From positions 1 to 64,000 of the forward strand of contig CAZTFF010000001.1 in NCBI GenBank assembly GCA_964612485.1: a DNA stretch of 64,000 nt. Direction: 5' to 3'. Of the stretch, positions 39,068 through 47,236 are shown in pieces (the first letter of the stretch is position 1; each line of letters begins with the position of its first letter). The stretch is from JAFGNV01 sp964612485 (GTDB lineage: Bacteria > Chloroflexota > Anaerolineae > 4572-78 > J111). The position numbers and the translations under genes are program-made. The notes under the pieces are model-generated. The model searched no databases and was not told where the DNA came from. It was given only the letters and a program-made list of their open reading frames with translations.

Positions 39068-40591
39068 TCAACTCCCGGCAATCGCGTGCATGATTTTCCC
39101 TTCATCAATTTCGTCACCGGAATACTCGGTTACTTTTTCTCGATCTCTCAACACCATCACCCGGTGACTACAGCGCAGCACTTCTTCTAACTCCGATGAA
39201 ATAAATACACACGCTTTGCCTTCGTCGGCCAGTTCAAGCACCAGTTTCTGGATTTCGGCTTTGGCCCCCACATCAATCCCTCTGGTCGGTTCATCCAGAA
39301 TGAGCAGATCAGGATTGGTGGCCAGCCAGCGGGCCAGAATCACCTTTTGCTGGTTGCCCCCACTAAGATTTTTTATCAATTGGTCTGCCGTGGGGGTACT
39401 GATGTCTAACAACCGGATATATTTTTCGGCAATTTCATGCTGTGTCCGCTTGCCGAGAAACTTGAACCAGCCCTGATTGGCCTGCATCGCCAGAATAATG
39501 TTTTCTCTAACGGTTAAATCGTCTACCAGACCTTCTGCTTTTCTGTCTTCAGGGCAGAAGGCAATGCCTCTGGCAATTGAATTATTGGGTGAGAATTTTT
39601 TGACAACTTTCCCCTTAAATTCTAAGGTGCCGCTGTCGGGTTTATCGATCCCAAATAGCAAATTGACCGTTTCAGTTCGTCCAGACCCCAATAATCCGGC
39701 AAAACCAACCACTTCGCCGGCATGTAAATCCAGGTCAAACGGTTTGATTGCACCGGTACGGCCAAGTTCTCTGGCTTGAAGCAGGGCCTCATCCTCAATA
39801 TTCCTACTACTCTCAAGTTTTATTTTGGTCATATCATTAAAGTCGCTTAGACTGCGGCCAATCATTTTTGCGACCAATTCGATCATAGGTAAAGAGGCTG
39901 TATCGTACGTTCCAACCAGTTTTCCATTTCTGAGAACCGTTGTCCGGTCGGACACTTCGTATACCTGGTCCAGGAAGTGGGTAATAAAAATGATCCCCAT
40001 GCCTTCATCTCTTAATTTTCGCATGACCTCGAATAGTTTTTCGGTTTCATGAACATCAAGACTCGAGGTCGGCTCATCCAGGATGAGAACTCTGGCCGAG
40101 GAAATCTCAAGCGCCCGCGCAATGGCCACCATTTGCTGGATAGCGGTTGAATACGCGCCCAGAGGCTGCGTTACATCAATATTCATATTCAACCGTTGCA
40201 GATGCTGCTTGGACCTTCTGTTCATTTCTTTCCAATTAATAGCGCCATATTTCCAGGGTTCCCGACCAATCAAGATGTTTTCCGCGACGGTGAGGTTGGT
40301 GCAAAGATTGATTTCCTGATAAACCGGGCTAATGCCCATGGTTTGGGCTTGTTGCGGGGATTTGATGGAAACTGTTTCCCCGTCGAGCATAACCGTGCCT
40401 TCATCCTGCCGCTCAACGCCGGTTATAACCTTGATAAGTGTAGATTTACCGGCGCCATTTCCCCCCATCAAGGCATGGATCTCACCTCTCCTGAGCGTAA
40501 AGGCCACATTGTCAAGGGCCTGCACCCCTGGAAAGGATTTAGAAATACCTTTCAAGACAATAATATCTTTATTATTAGACTCCGCCATCAT
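39068..40591 (-). CDS. Sugar ABC transporter double ATPase (MglA/YtfR type)
   Basis: Cytoplasmic ATPase of about 507 residues with two nucleotide-binding halves, typical of ribose/galactose-type importers. The first half has Walker A GGNGAGKST, signature-like LGAYSTAIQQMV, and Walker B VLILDEPTSSLD. The second half has a GLLGSGRTE P-loop, signature LSGGNQQK and LLILDEPTRGID. The second P-loop lacks the usual Lys, as is normal for this class. The start is taken at 40591 because GGAGG lies eight bases before it; ATG at 40606 would add five residues. It is the last gene of the operon SBP - permease - permease - ATPase. Confidence 0.93.
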   Translation of the reverse strand: MMAESNNKDIIVLKGISKSFPGVQALDNVAFTLRRGEIHALMGGNGAGKSTLIKVITGVERQDEGTVMLDGETVSIKSPQQAQTMGISPVYQEINLCTNLTVAENILIGREPWKYGAINWKEMNRRSKQHLQRLNMNIDVTQPLGAYSTAIQQMVAIARALEISSARVLILDEPTSSLDVHETEKLFEVMRKLRDEGMGIIFITHFLDQVYEVSDRTTVLRNGKLVGTYDTASLPMIELVAKMIGRSLSDFNDMTKIKLESSRNIEDEALLQARELGRTGAIKPFDLDLHAGEVVGFAGLLGSGRTETVNLLFGIDKPDSGTLEFKGKVVKKFSPNNSIARGIAFCPEDRKAEGLVDDLTVRENIILAMQANQGWFKFLGKRTQHEIAEKYIRLLDISTPTADQLIKNLSGGNQQKVILARWLATNPDLLILDEPTRGIDVGAKAEIQKLVLELADEGKACVFISSELEEVLRCSHRVMVLRDREKVTEYSGDEIDEGKIMHAIAGS

Positions 40592-40682
40592 GCGTTGTGC
40601 CTCCATTACAACCGTTTATTTTTTTGATGATCTTTGCCGGCACACCTTAGATACCCGCAATTGGTGAAAGAAGAACAAATTT

Positions 40683-41720
40683 CTATGAATGTTTTTGCCT
40701 CATATAGAATAAACTTTGAACGCCGAGGAAAATCAGGGTGAGGGCACCCACGCCGATGCGCGTCCACCACGAACTCAACGTGCCGTTAAATTGGAGGATA
40801 GATACAATCGTGCCGTTAATTAAAACGCCAAACAGGGTGCCGACTACCGTTCCCACACCACCCGTTAGCATTGTACCGCCAATAACTACCGAGGCAATGG
40901 CATCCAATTCCATTCCCGGGGCGTACCCACCATAACCCGAAAGCAGAGAAATACCCCACACAATTCCCGCCATAGAGGAACAAAAGCCACTAAAGGCATA
41001 CACAATGAGTTTGGTGCGGGCCACAGGCAACCCCATTAACAGCGCAGATTGTTCATTATTGCCAATGGCATAAACTGTACGGCCAAATCGAGTGAAGAAG
41101 GATAGATAAATTGCTATCAATAACATGATCGGGCCGACAAAGGTAGGAATATAGACATACACTTTTTCGAAGAAGGGGATATAGATCTTGGTCAAGGCCA
41201 GGTAACGATAAACAGGGTCCTTAATGGTTAAAGATGATAGGGTGATAATGTAAGCCATCCCCCGGGCAAAAAAGAGGCCCATTAAGGTTACAATAAAAGG
41301 TTCTACTTTGAAGAAATGGATAAGCCAGCCCTGGCCCAGCCCAAATACAATGCCCATGACCAGCATCAAAGGCATGACAATAAAAGGACTCACCCCTTGA
41401 GCCAGTAAAGCCGCCGATGCGGCCGTGGTCAGGGCAATGACCCCGGCGACAGAAAGGTCAATTCCTTTGGTAAGGATCACCAGCGTCATACCAATAGACA
41501 CAAGCAATAGGCTGGCCTGGTTAATAAACAGGTTAAAAACCACTTGTGGTTTTTGCATAGCGGGATACAACCAGGCTCCAATAAGGTAGAGTACAAAAAA
41601 AATGATGATGGTTGTTGCCAGAGGGCCGTTTTTTAGCAGAAAGTTCTTAATGCGTTGCATTGTGTCGAGTCTTTTTACAGTTATCACAGGTTCGTTGAGA
41701 GTTTTAGTTTGCTGCGCCAT
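40683..41720 (-). CDS. Sugar ABC permease (YjfF/RbsC type)
   Basis: Inner-membrane permease of 345 residues with about eight to ten helices. It has the class signature of ribose-type permeases: LVSIGMTLVILTKGIDLSVAG in the third helix region, the NEQSALLMGLPV loop, and LDAIASVVIGGTMLTGGVGT near the end. Together with the neighbouring permease it makes a heteromeric channel, as in the galactofuranose system YtfT-YjfF. Its start overlaps the end of the upstream permease gene by 17 bp. An AGGGA site precedes the ATG. Confidence 0.92.
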   Translation of the reverse strand: MAQQTKTLNEPVITVKRLDTMQRIKNFLLKNGPLATTIIIFFVLYLIGAWLYPAMQKPQVVFNLFINQASLLLVSIGMTLVILTKGIDLSVAGVIALTTAASAALLAQGVSPFIVMPLMLVMGIVFGLGQGWLIHFFKVEPFIVTLMGLFFARGMAYIITLSSLTIKDPVYRYLALTKIYIPFFEKVYVYIPTFVGPIMLLIAIYLSFFTRFGRTVYAIGNNEQSALLMGLPVARTKLIVYAFSGFCSSMAGIVWGISLLSGYGGYAPGMELDAIASVVIGGTMLTGGVGTVVGTLFGVLINGTIVSILQFNGTLSSWWTRIGVGALTLIFLGVQSLFYMRQKHS

Positions 41721-42786
41721 GTTGGGTCCCTTTCCGGTCAGAGAATCGGTTCAAAATCCGACGCGTGTAATCAGAGTGAAGAATAATCACAATCAAAACC
41801 AGCAAGGCTCTGCCCGCTAACAGGGCATTAGCGGGAACTCCAAGGGTATACATAGTGATGGTGAAAGTCCAAATGAGAAGTGCGCCAATTACACTAGCCA
41901 TTAGCGAGAACCGCCCGCCCGACATGAGCGTGCCGCCCATAACCACGGCCAAAATGGCATCTAATTCATAAAGGAGACCAATGTTATTGGCATCAACACC
42001 GTGAATGTAAGAGCCGAGGATCAGGCCGGCCCAGGCGCTGCAAAAACCACAGAATGTATAAGCGAACAGCTTGATATTTTTTTCGCTGATGCCGCTATAA
42101 TATGTGGCTCTTGAATTGATGCCAACAGATTCGATGAACATGCCTATGGCAGTTTTTCGCACCAACAACCAGGCCATAATAAATATAATCGCCACAATAT
42201 AAACTGAGACCGGCAGCCCAAAAATGAATCCGTTGCCAAACCAATGGTAGGGCGTATAATAAACGGTCATAATTTGGCCGTTGGTGATGAGTTGGGCAAT
42301 TCCCCGGCCGGCTACCATAAGGATAAGGGTGGCCACCATCGGCGAGATTCTTCCCCTTGAAACCAACATTCCATTCCACACACCGCAAAGTGTGCCGGCC
42401 GATATATTAACCAACACAATTACCCACAAAGGATTATTGGTTTTAGTAGGATCGGCCAGAACCTCATTAGGGGTCAATACGTCACCCAGAGCCGGGTTAA
42501 TTAATACGGCGCCCAAAGCAGCCGAAATAGCGATCACCGCGCCTACCGACAGGTCAACACCACCGGTAGCAATCACCAGGGTCATCCCTATGGACACCAA
42601 CATCAAAGGCGCCGCATTGTTAACAACGTCGACGAGGTTTCCATATAAATGGCCATCCAATATCCCGATTTTAAAGAATCCGGGCGCAAAAATAAGATTA
42701 AAGAGTAAAAGTAAAGCCAAAGCAACTAGAGGCCAAAATAGCTGGCTTTCACGCATACGTTTGAATAAGGTGTCGTCATTTTTCAT
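41704..42786 (-). CDS. Sugar ABC permease (YtfT/RbsC type)
   Basis: Paralogous permease of 360 residues from the chosen start (MKNDDTLF). The same class signature appears: LVSIGMTLVIATGGVDLSVGA, and later LDAILAVVMGGTLMSGGRFS. A start at 42828 would add 14 residues but 42786 has AGGAAA at good spacing. A periplasmic insert around residues 95-125 (LTPNEVLADPTKTNNP) is visible. It follows the binding-protein gene after a perfect hairpin, and overlaps the second permease. Confidence 0.92.
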   Translation of the reverse strand: MKNDDTLFKRMRESQLFWPLVALALLLLFNLIFAPGFFKIGILDGHLYGNLVDVVNNAAPLMLVSIGMTLVIATGGVDLSVGAVIAISAALGAVLINPALGDVLTPNEVLADPTKTNNPLWVIVLVNISAGTLCGVWNGMLVSRGRISPMVATLILMVAGRGIAQLITNGQIMTVYYTPYHWFGNGFIFGLPVSVYIVAIIFIMAWLLVRKTAIGMFIESVGINSRATYYSGISEKNIKLFAYTFCGFCSAWAGLILGSYIHGVDANNIGLLYELDAILAVVMGGTLMSGGRFSLMASVIGALLIWTFTITMYTLGVPANALLAGRALLVLIVIILHSDYTRRILNRFSDRKGTQHGAAN

Positions 42787-42949
42787 ATTAGTTTCCTGCC
42801 ATTGTTTGGATAATGGTCTGACCATCAATATTATCAGCAGATTTAGTAAGTTCTTATACGGCTAATAAGACTACGGATGGAGGCTTTTGAGCAAACATAT
42901 TACTGTTGAAAGAGGAGTAAGCGACTGCCAGATTTCTTGATTTTTTATA

Positions 42950-42980
42950 GAGAAGCGGCGTAAACTTCACGCCGCTTCTC
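42950..42980 (-). other. Perfect hairpin between binding-protein and permease genes
   Basis: GAGAAGCGGCGT (42950-42961) pairs perfectly with ACGCCGCTTCTC (42969-42980) around a seven-base loop. On the minus strand no T tract follows. It sits just after the stop codon of the binding-protein gene, as in the two other ABC operons of the window. Confidence 0.75.
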
Positions 42981-43041
42981 AACTATTGTTTGCACGGCAT
43001 GAGAGAGTACTACAGCTCATGCGTTATACGAGCAAAACAGA

Positions 43042-44295
43042 TTAGTAAAGGCGAGACGGTAGTAATTCTTCAGCCTCTTCAGGATAGTAAACGGTTTCGT
43101 TGGTAAGAATTTCGCGTTCTATAGATTCGCCGTTGGCCAGAGCCAGGGCCATTTCCATAACCTGCGGGCCGAGCAGCGGGTTACATTCAACATCCGCTTG
43201 CACCCAGCCGTCGATCATCAACTGGAAGCCACCGCGGGTACCATCAACGGATACAATTGCGATCTCGCCCGGTTCCACACCGGCAGCCTTCATCGCCTCA
43301 ACAGCGCCAATGGCCATGTTGTCGTTGTGGATGAATGCGCCATCAATTTCGCCTTCGTATTTCTTCAAGAAGGCTTCCATCACCGGTTTACCTTCGGCAG
43401 TGGTGAAGTTCCCGGTCTGGGAGTCGATGATTTCGATGTTGTCGTTGAGGTCCATGCGGAACCCTTCGGCGCGGCCAACCGCAGCGCCGGAGCCGGTGGT
43501 ACCACTGAGTTCAACAATCTTGCCGCCATCGGGGAGCAAACGATTCATTTCAGCAGCGGCTCGTTGACCTTCCAGTACCATGTCAGAACCGATGTGAGAA
43601 TCATAGAGAGACGGATCGGCGGAGACGGAGCGGTCTACGATAATGACCGGAATGCCGGCATCTTTGGCTTCGGTCAGCACCGCATCCCAACCATCTTCAA
43701 CCACGGGGGGCAGGGCAATTACATCAACACCCCGTTGGATACAGGTACGCATAGCAGAAATCTGGTTTTCTTGTTTCTGTTGCGCATCGGAGAAGATCAG
43801 GTTGACGCCCAACTCTTCAGCCGTTTGCTTCAGAGAAGCGCTATTGGCCGTACGCCAGTCACTCTCAGCACCCAACTGCGGGTAGCATACCGTCAGGTCT
43901 TCATAGGTCAACTTGTCCCCTGCCATTTCAGCTTCTTCGGCAGGTGCGGCGGCAGCAGCTTCTTTGGCAGCTTCAGCTTCGGCTTTAGCGGCTTCAGCTT
44001 CGGCTTTGGCGGCTTCGGCAGCGGCCTGGGCGGCAGCTACTTCGTCGGCAGCAGCACCGGCGGCTTCGGCGGCCTGTGCTTTCGCATCGGCAGCTTCCGC
44101 CATAGCTTCGGCGGCAGCGGCTTCGGCATCGGCGGCAGCGGCAGCCGCATCGTTGGCAGCAGCGGCCGCAGCATCTGCTTTAGCTCCAACATCGGCTATT
44201 TGCGACTCCAGGGCAGTTGTATCTGCGCCGCAGGCTGTCGCGGCAAACGCCATGGCCAATACCACAATCAGTAATAGGACATTTGAAAACTTCAT
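43042..44295 (-). CDS. Sugar-binding lipoprotein with long Ala-rich spacer (YtfQ-like)
   Basis: Cell-surface binding protein of 417 residues. The lipobox AATAC gives Cys22. Residues about 26-125 are an Ala-rich, heptad-like helix of AEAAKAEAEAAK-type units, probably a coiled coil or alanine zipper. The binding domain follows (LGAESDWRTANSASL, FSDAQQKQENQISAM, HNDNMAIGAVEAMK, VSVDGTRGGF), closely matching galactofuranose-binding YtfQ. Its paralogue at 44714 lacks the spacer. It is the first gene of the importer operon; GGAG lies ten bases before the ATG. A terminator about 160 bp upstream separates it from the two-component unit, so it should have its own promoter. Confidence 0.93.
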   Translation of the reverse strand: MKFSNVLLLIVVLAMAFAATACGADTTALESQIADVGAKADAAAAAANDAAAAAADAEAAAAEAMAEAADAKAQAAEAAGAAADEVAAAQAAAEAAKAEAEAAKAEAEAAKEAAAAAPAEEAEMAGDKLTYEDLTVCYPQLGAESDWRTANSASLKQTAEELGVNLIFSDAQQKQENQISAMRTCIQRGVDVIALPPVVEDGWDAVLTEAKDAGIPVIIVDRSVSADPSLYDSHIGSDMVLEGQRAAAEMNRLLPDGGKIVELSGTTGSGAAVGRAEGFRMDLNDNIEIIDSQTGNFTTAEGKPVMEAFLKKYEGEIDGAFIHNDNMAIGAVEAMKAAGVEPGEIAIVSVDGTRGGFQLMIDGWVQADVECNPLLGPQVMEMALALANGESIEREILTNETVYYPEEAEELLPSRLY

Positions 44296-44451
44296 TGTTA
44301 CTCGCTCCTTTGTGTCTATTAAATTTAACTTGGATTAGATGATGTTTTCCCGGGATGAAACATTTCCCTTATCTAACAATATTTCCGGCGAAATATCAAT
44401 GATTTTTCATTCCTGATGAGTCAAAATCGATACTCGTTTTTTAAAAACAAA

Positions 44452-44473
44452 AAACCTTCGGCCAGGAAGGTTT
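44452..44473 (-). terminator. Terminator of the two-component/sensor unit
   Basis: AAACCTTC (44452-44459) pairs with GAAGGTTT (44466-44473) around GGCCAG. On the minus strand it is followed by a T-rich tract, and on the plus strand by AATTTTTTT, so it could work both ways. It lies 240 bp after the sensor-side binding-protein gene. Confidence 0.75.
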
Positions 44474-44602
44474 AATTTTTTTCAAAAAAGCTGAAATATT
44501 TTTGATTGAGGGGGAATGACAGGGCGGGGGAAAGGCAGCCCCTGGCAGTTAGCCGTTAGTCTCCTCTCTGACAGAATGAGGAGTGCCCTTTCTCAGGCCG
44601 TG

Positions 44603-44680
44603 TCCTGAGCCTGTCGAAGGGATGCTCCCGGCCCAACCGCACCCTTCGATACGCCTGCGCTACGCTCCGGCTACTCAGGA
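44603..44680. repeat. Intergenic palindrome with CCTGAG...CGAAGGG arms
   Basis: TCCTGAGCCTGTCGAAGGG at 44603-44621 faces CCCTTCGATACG (from 44642) and CTACTCAGGA (to 44680). The CCTGAG/CTCAGG and CGAAGGG/CCCTTCG arms are inverted. The CTGTCGAAGG string is shared with the 98-bp repeats but the rest differs. It occupies the 418-bp gap between the two binding-protein genes. Confidence 0.55.
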
Positions 44681-44713
44681 TGCTCCCTGCTCCCCTGCTT
44701 CCTTGCCACCTTG

Positions 44714-45700
44714 TCAATATTGACGCGTGGGCAGAATTTCTTGAGCATTTTCGGGATAAAAGATGCTTTCTTCGGAGTAAACCCGTTTGGGAACGTCTTC
44801 GCCGTTGATGACTTTTAGAGCTAATTCAAAAAACTGCGGCCCCAGAAGGGGGTTGCACTCTACCGTTACATTTAGATCGCCGTCAATCATGGCTTTAAAC
44901 GCGCCCCGGGCGGCGTCAACGGATACAATTTTTATATCCTGGCCGGGTTCCAGGCCGTACTCTTCAATGGCCTGGATCGCGCCAATGGCCATATCATCGT
45001 TATGGGCGTAAAGGGCATCAATCTCCGCACCATATTTTTCCAAGAAGGTTTCCATCACTTCTTTACCCAAAGACCGGGTAAAATCGCCGGATTCGGAATC
45101 AATGATTTCCATGTCAGGATAATCTTTTATGATTTCTCTAAAGCCTCTGTACCGGTCATTAGCCGGGGCGGAATCGACCGTGCCTACTAACTCTACAATT
45201 TTCCCCTGACCATCCAATAATTTCACCATTTCCCGGCCCGCCTTGCGGCCTTCCTCCAAAAAATCGGAGCCGAGATGGGTGACATACAACGATTCGGGCA
45301 CATCGGCCCGGCGGTCCACCAGAATGATGGGAATGCCGGCATTTTTGGCTTCCTGAAACACAGATTCCCAGCCGGTTTCCACCACCGGCGAGACACCAAT
45401 CAGATCAACCTTTTGGGCAATAAAAGAACGAATGGCTTTGATTTGATTTTCCTGCTTTTGCTGGGCGTCGGAGAATTTCAGGATGATCCCCAATCGTTCG
45501 GCTTCATTCTGGATAGATTTGGTGTTAGCGGTACGCCATTCACTTTCAGCCCCAATCTGGGAAAAACCCACTACAATATTTTCAACCGAGGTGGGATTGG
45601 TTCCGGTGGGGTCGGGGGCAGTCGATTCTCCACATGCAGTAAGCGCTGTAGCGATAATGGCTGCAAAAAGAAACAGGGTTATGAGTGGCGACTTTTTCAT
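44714..45700 (-). CDS. Sugar-binding lipoprotein next to a YesMN-type two-component system
   Basis: Binding protein of 328 residues; signal peptide with lipobox ATALTAC (Cys23). The binding domain is strongly similar to the one at 43042 (LGAESEWRTANTKSI-like QIGAESEWRTANTK, FSDAQQKQENQIKAI, HNDDMAIGAIQAIE, VECNPLLGPQFFELAL), so a galactofuranose-like or related sugar is expected. It lacks the Ala-rich spacer. It directly follows the sensor kinase gene (stop codons and start only about 20 bp apart), which suggests it presents the ligand to the kinase rather than serving transport, although dual use is possible. ATG at 45700 has AAGGA upstream; a start at 45724 would add eight residues. Confidence 0.9.
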   Translation of the reverse strand: MKKSPLITLFLFAAIIATALTACGESTAPDPTGTNPTSVENIVVGFSQIGAESEWRTANTKSIQNEAERLGIILKFSDAQQKQENQIKAIRSFIAQKVDLIGVSPVVETGWESVFQEAKNAGIPIILVDRRADVPESLYVTHLGSDFLEEGRKAGREMVKLLDGQGKIVELVGTVDSAPANDRYRGFREIIKDYPDMEIIDSESGDFTRSLGKEVMETFLEKYGAEIDALYAHNDDMAIGAIQAIEEYGLEPGQDIKIVSVDAARGAFKAMIDGDLNVTVECNPLLGPQFFELALKVINGEDVPKRVYSEESIFYPENAQEILPTRQY

Positions 45701-45720
45701 TTTTGTTGTCCTTTTACAAT

Positions 45721-47184
45721 TCATTTGGCCGGAATAGCCACCGTTATTTGGGTTCCCTGGTGATATTGGCTGTTGACCGACAATCCATATTGCTGCCCGT
45801 AGTAGAGTTTGATCCGCTTGCTGACGTTGGCTAAACCAAAACCGCTTTCCTTTAGCGTGATTTCGTCAGACTCCGTGTCAATTTCCTCCTGGATTTTGCT
45901 GAGGGCATAGGGCGTGCAGCCCACGCCATCGTCTTCCACTTCAAGCAAAACCTGGCCGTTATTGGTTTGTTTGGCCCGCACGGTAATGGTTCCGCCGCTT
46001 CGTTTGGGTTTGATGCCGTGGTAGAGGGCGTTCTCAACCAGGGGTTGCAGCGTTAATTTTAATATTTTCTCGTCCCTCACCGCCTCATCCACCTCGATTT
46101 TGTAATCCAGAATATCTTGATAGCGCATTTTTTGGATGGTTAGATAATTTCTGGTCAGTTCAATTTCTTCGCCAATGGTAATCCAATCTTTGCCTTTGCT
46201 CAAGGTGGTTCGGAAAAAGCTGGATAGCGCTCTGACAATTTTTATCACCTGATCTGTTTTCTTTAGCTCGGCCATCCATACAATTGTGTCCAGGGTGTTG
46301 TATAAAAAATGAGGGTTGATTTGGGCCTGTAACGTTCTCAGCTCGGCTTTTTTGAGGTTCTCCTGCTCTCTCACTTTGGCATCCAGGAGTTCCCGGATTC
46401 GCCCGATCATAATATTGAAACTCATTCCCAGTTCAGTGATTTCGTCAACATTGTCGTGCGTTATCAGGGCTTGCAGATCATTTTTGGTGATGGTGGTGGT
46501 GACATCGTGCAGTTTTTTGAGGGGTAGGTAAATGCTGCGAGAAATAGCCACCGCCGCAAAAATTGAAAACCCGATAGCGCCAAAAAGAAGAGCAATGTAG
46601 ATGATGGTCCATTGGATAAAACTTTGCTGCATGTCCTGGTATTGCTGCTCGGCTTGCTGCACTTCAAACAGCATATATTCCTGTACCAGATCATTGACTA
46701 AATCTGTAACGCCGCGAATGTTTTCCAGAACCTCCATATTTTCGGCCACTTTGCTGTCCTGCTCAATCTGCTCGCCCATCAGATCAACATAGTAAGTGAG
46801 CGTTTCCATCGTTCTGAGCAGTATCTCCAGTTGAATTTTGCCGTTGTGAGAGTCGGTGTTTTGCATCATCCAGTTGATCTGGCTGTTGACATCATCAATA
46901 ATTTCGTATTGCCGGCCTTGTTCAAAGGGTACTTTTCCGGCCACAATGTTCCACATTTCGGTGTCGATGGCCGGTTTGATGTAACCGTTGATACTGTTGG
47001 CGGTGGTGATGTTGGTGATAATGGTATCATATTGGCGATTGTAGTGAATAACGCGCACAATGAGCAGCGCATTGACGGCGCTCATCATAAAAACAACGAT
47101 CCCCAAAGATAGCAGGATTTTTAAGCGGACCGATAGATTAATGCCGGGCAATAGATCATCAAACGTAAAAACATTTTTGAGCAT
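45721..47184 (-). CDS. YesM-type sensor histidine kinase
   Basis: Membrane kinase of 487 residues. TM1 lies at about residues 22-42, an extracytoplasmic sensor of about 140 residues follows, TM2 at about 185-207, then a HAMP domain (YLPLKKLHDVTTTI). The His-kinase region is of the YesM class: the phospho-acceptor His in QINPHFLYNTLD, N-box VENALYHG, and G boxes VEDDGVGC and GFGLANVSKR. It pairs with the AraC-type response regulator encoded upstream and is followed by a sugar-binding lipoprotein, an arrangement used for sugar sensing in many bacteria. The ATG at 47184 (MLKNVFTF) is preceded by AGGGAG; 47208 would add eight residues. Confidence 0.92.
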   Translation of the reverse strand: MLKNVFTFDDLLPGINLSVRLKILLSLGIVVFMMSAVNALLIVRVIHYNRQYDTIITNITTANSINGYIKPAIDTEMWNIVAGKVPFEQGRQYEIIDDVNSQINWMMQNTDSHNGKIQLEILLRTMETLTYYVDLMGEQIEQDSKVAENMEVLENIRGVTDLVNDLVQEYMLFEVQQAEQQYQDMQQSFIQWTIIYIALLFGAIGFSIFAAVAISRSIYLPLKKLHDVTTTITKNDLQALITHDNVDEITELGMSFNIMIGRIRELLDAKVREQENLKKAELRTLQAQINPHFLYNTLDTIVWMAELKKTDQVIKIVRALSSFFRTTLSKGKDWITIGEEIELTRNYLTIQKMRYQDILDYKIEVDEAVRDEKILKLTLQPLVENALYHGIKPKRSGGTITVRAKQTNNGQVLLEVEDDGVGCTPYALSKIQEEIDTESDEITLKESGFGLANVSKRIKLYYGQQYGLSVNSQYHQGTQITVAIPAK

Positions 47185-47236
47185 TTTTGTCTCCCTCTGG
47201 CCGGACAAAACGCCCCCCGTAGACGGGGCTTGCCAT

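Noticed and set aside
43198..44274. A 358-codon plus-strand frame rich in Gly, Phe and Ser
   Set aside because: It is the complement of the Ala-rich coil and binding domain of the YtfQ-like gene; the repetitive codons keep the opposite frame open.
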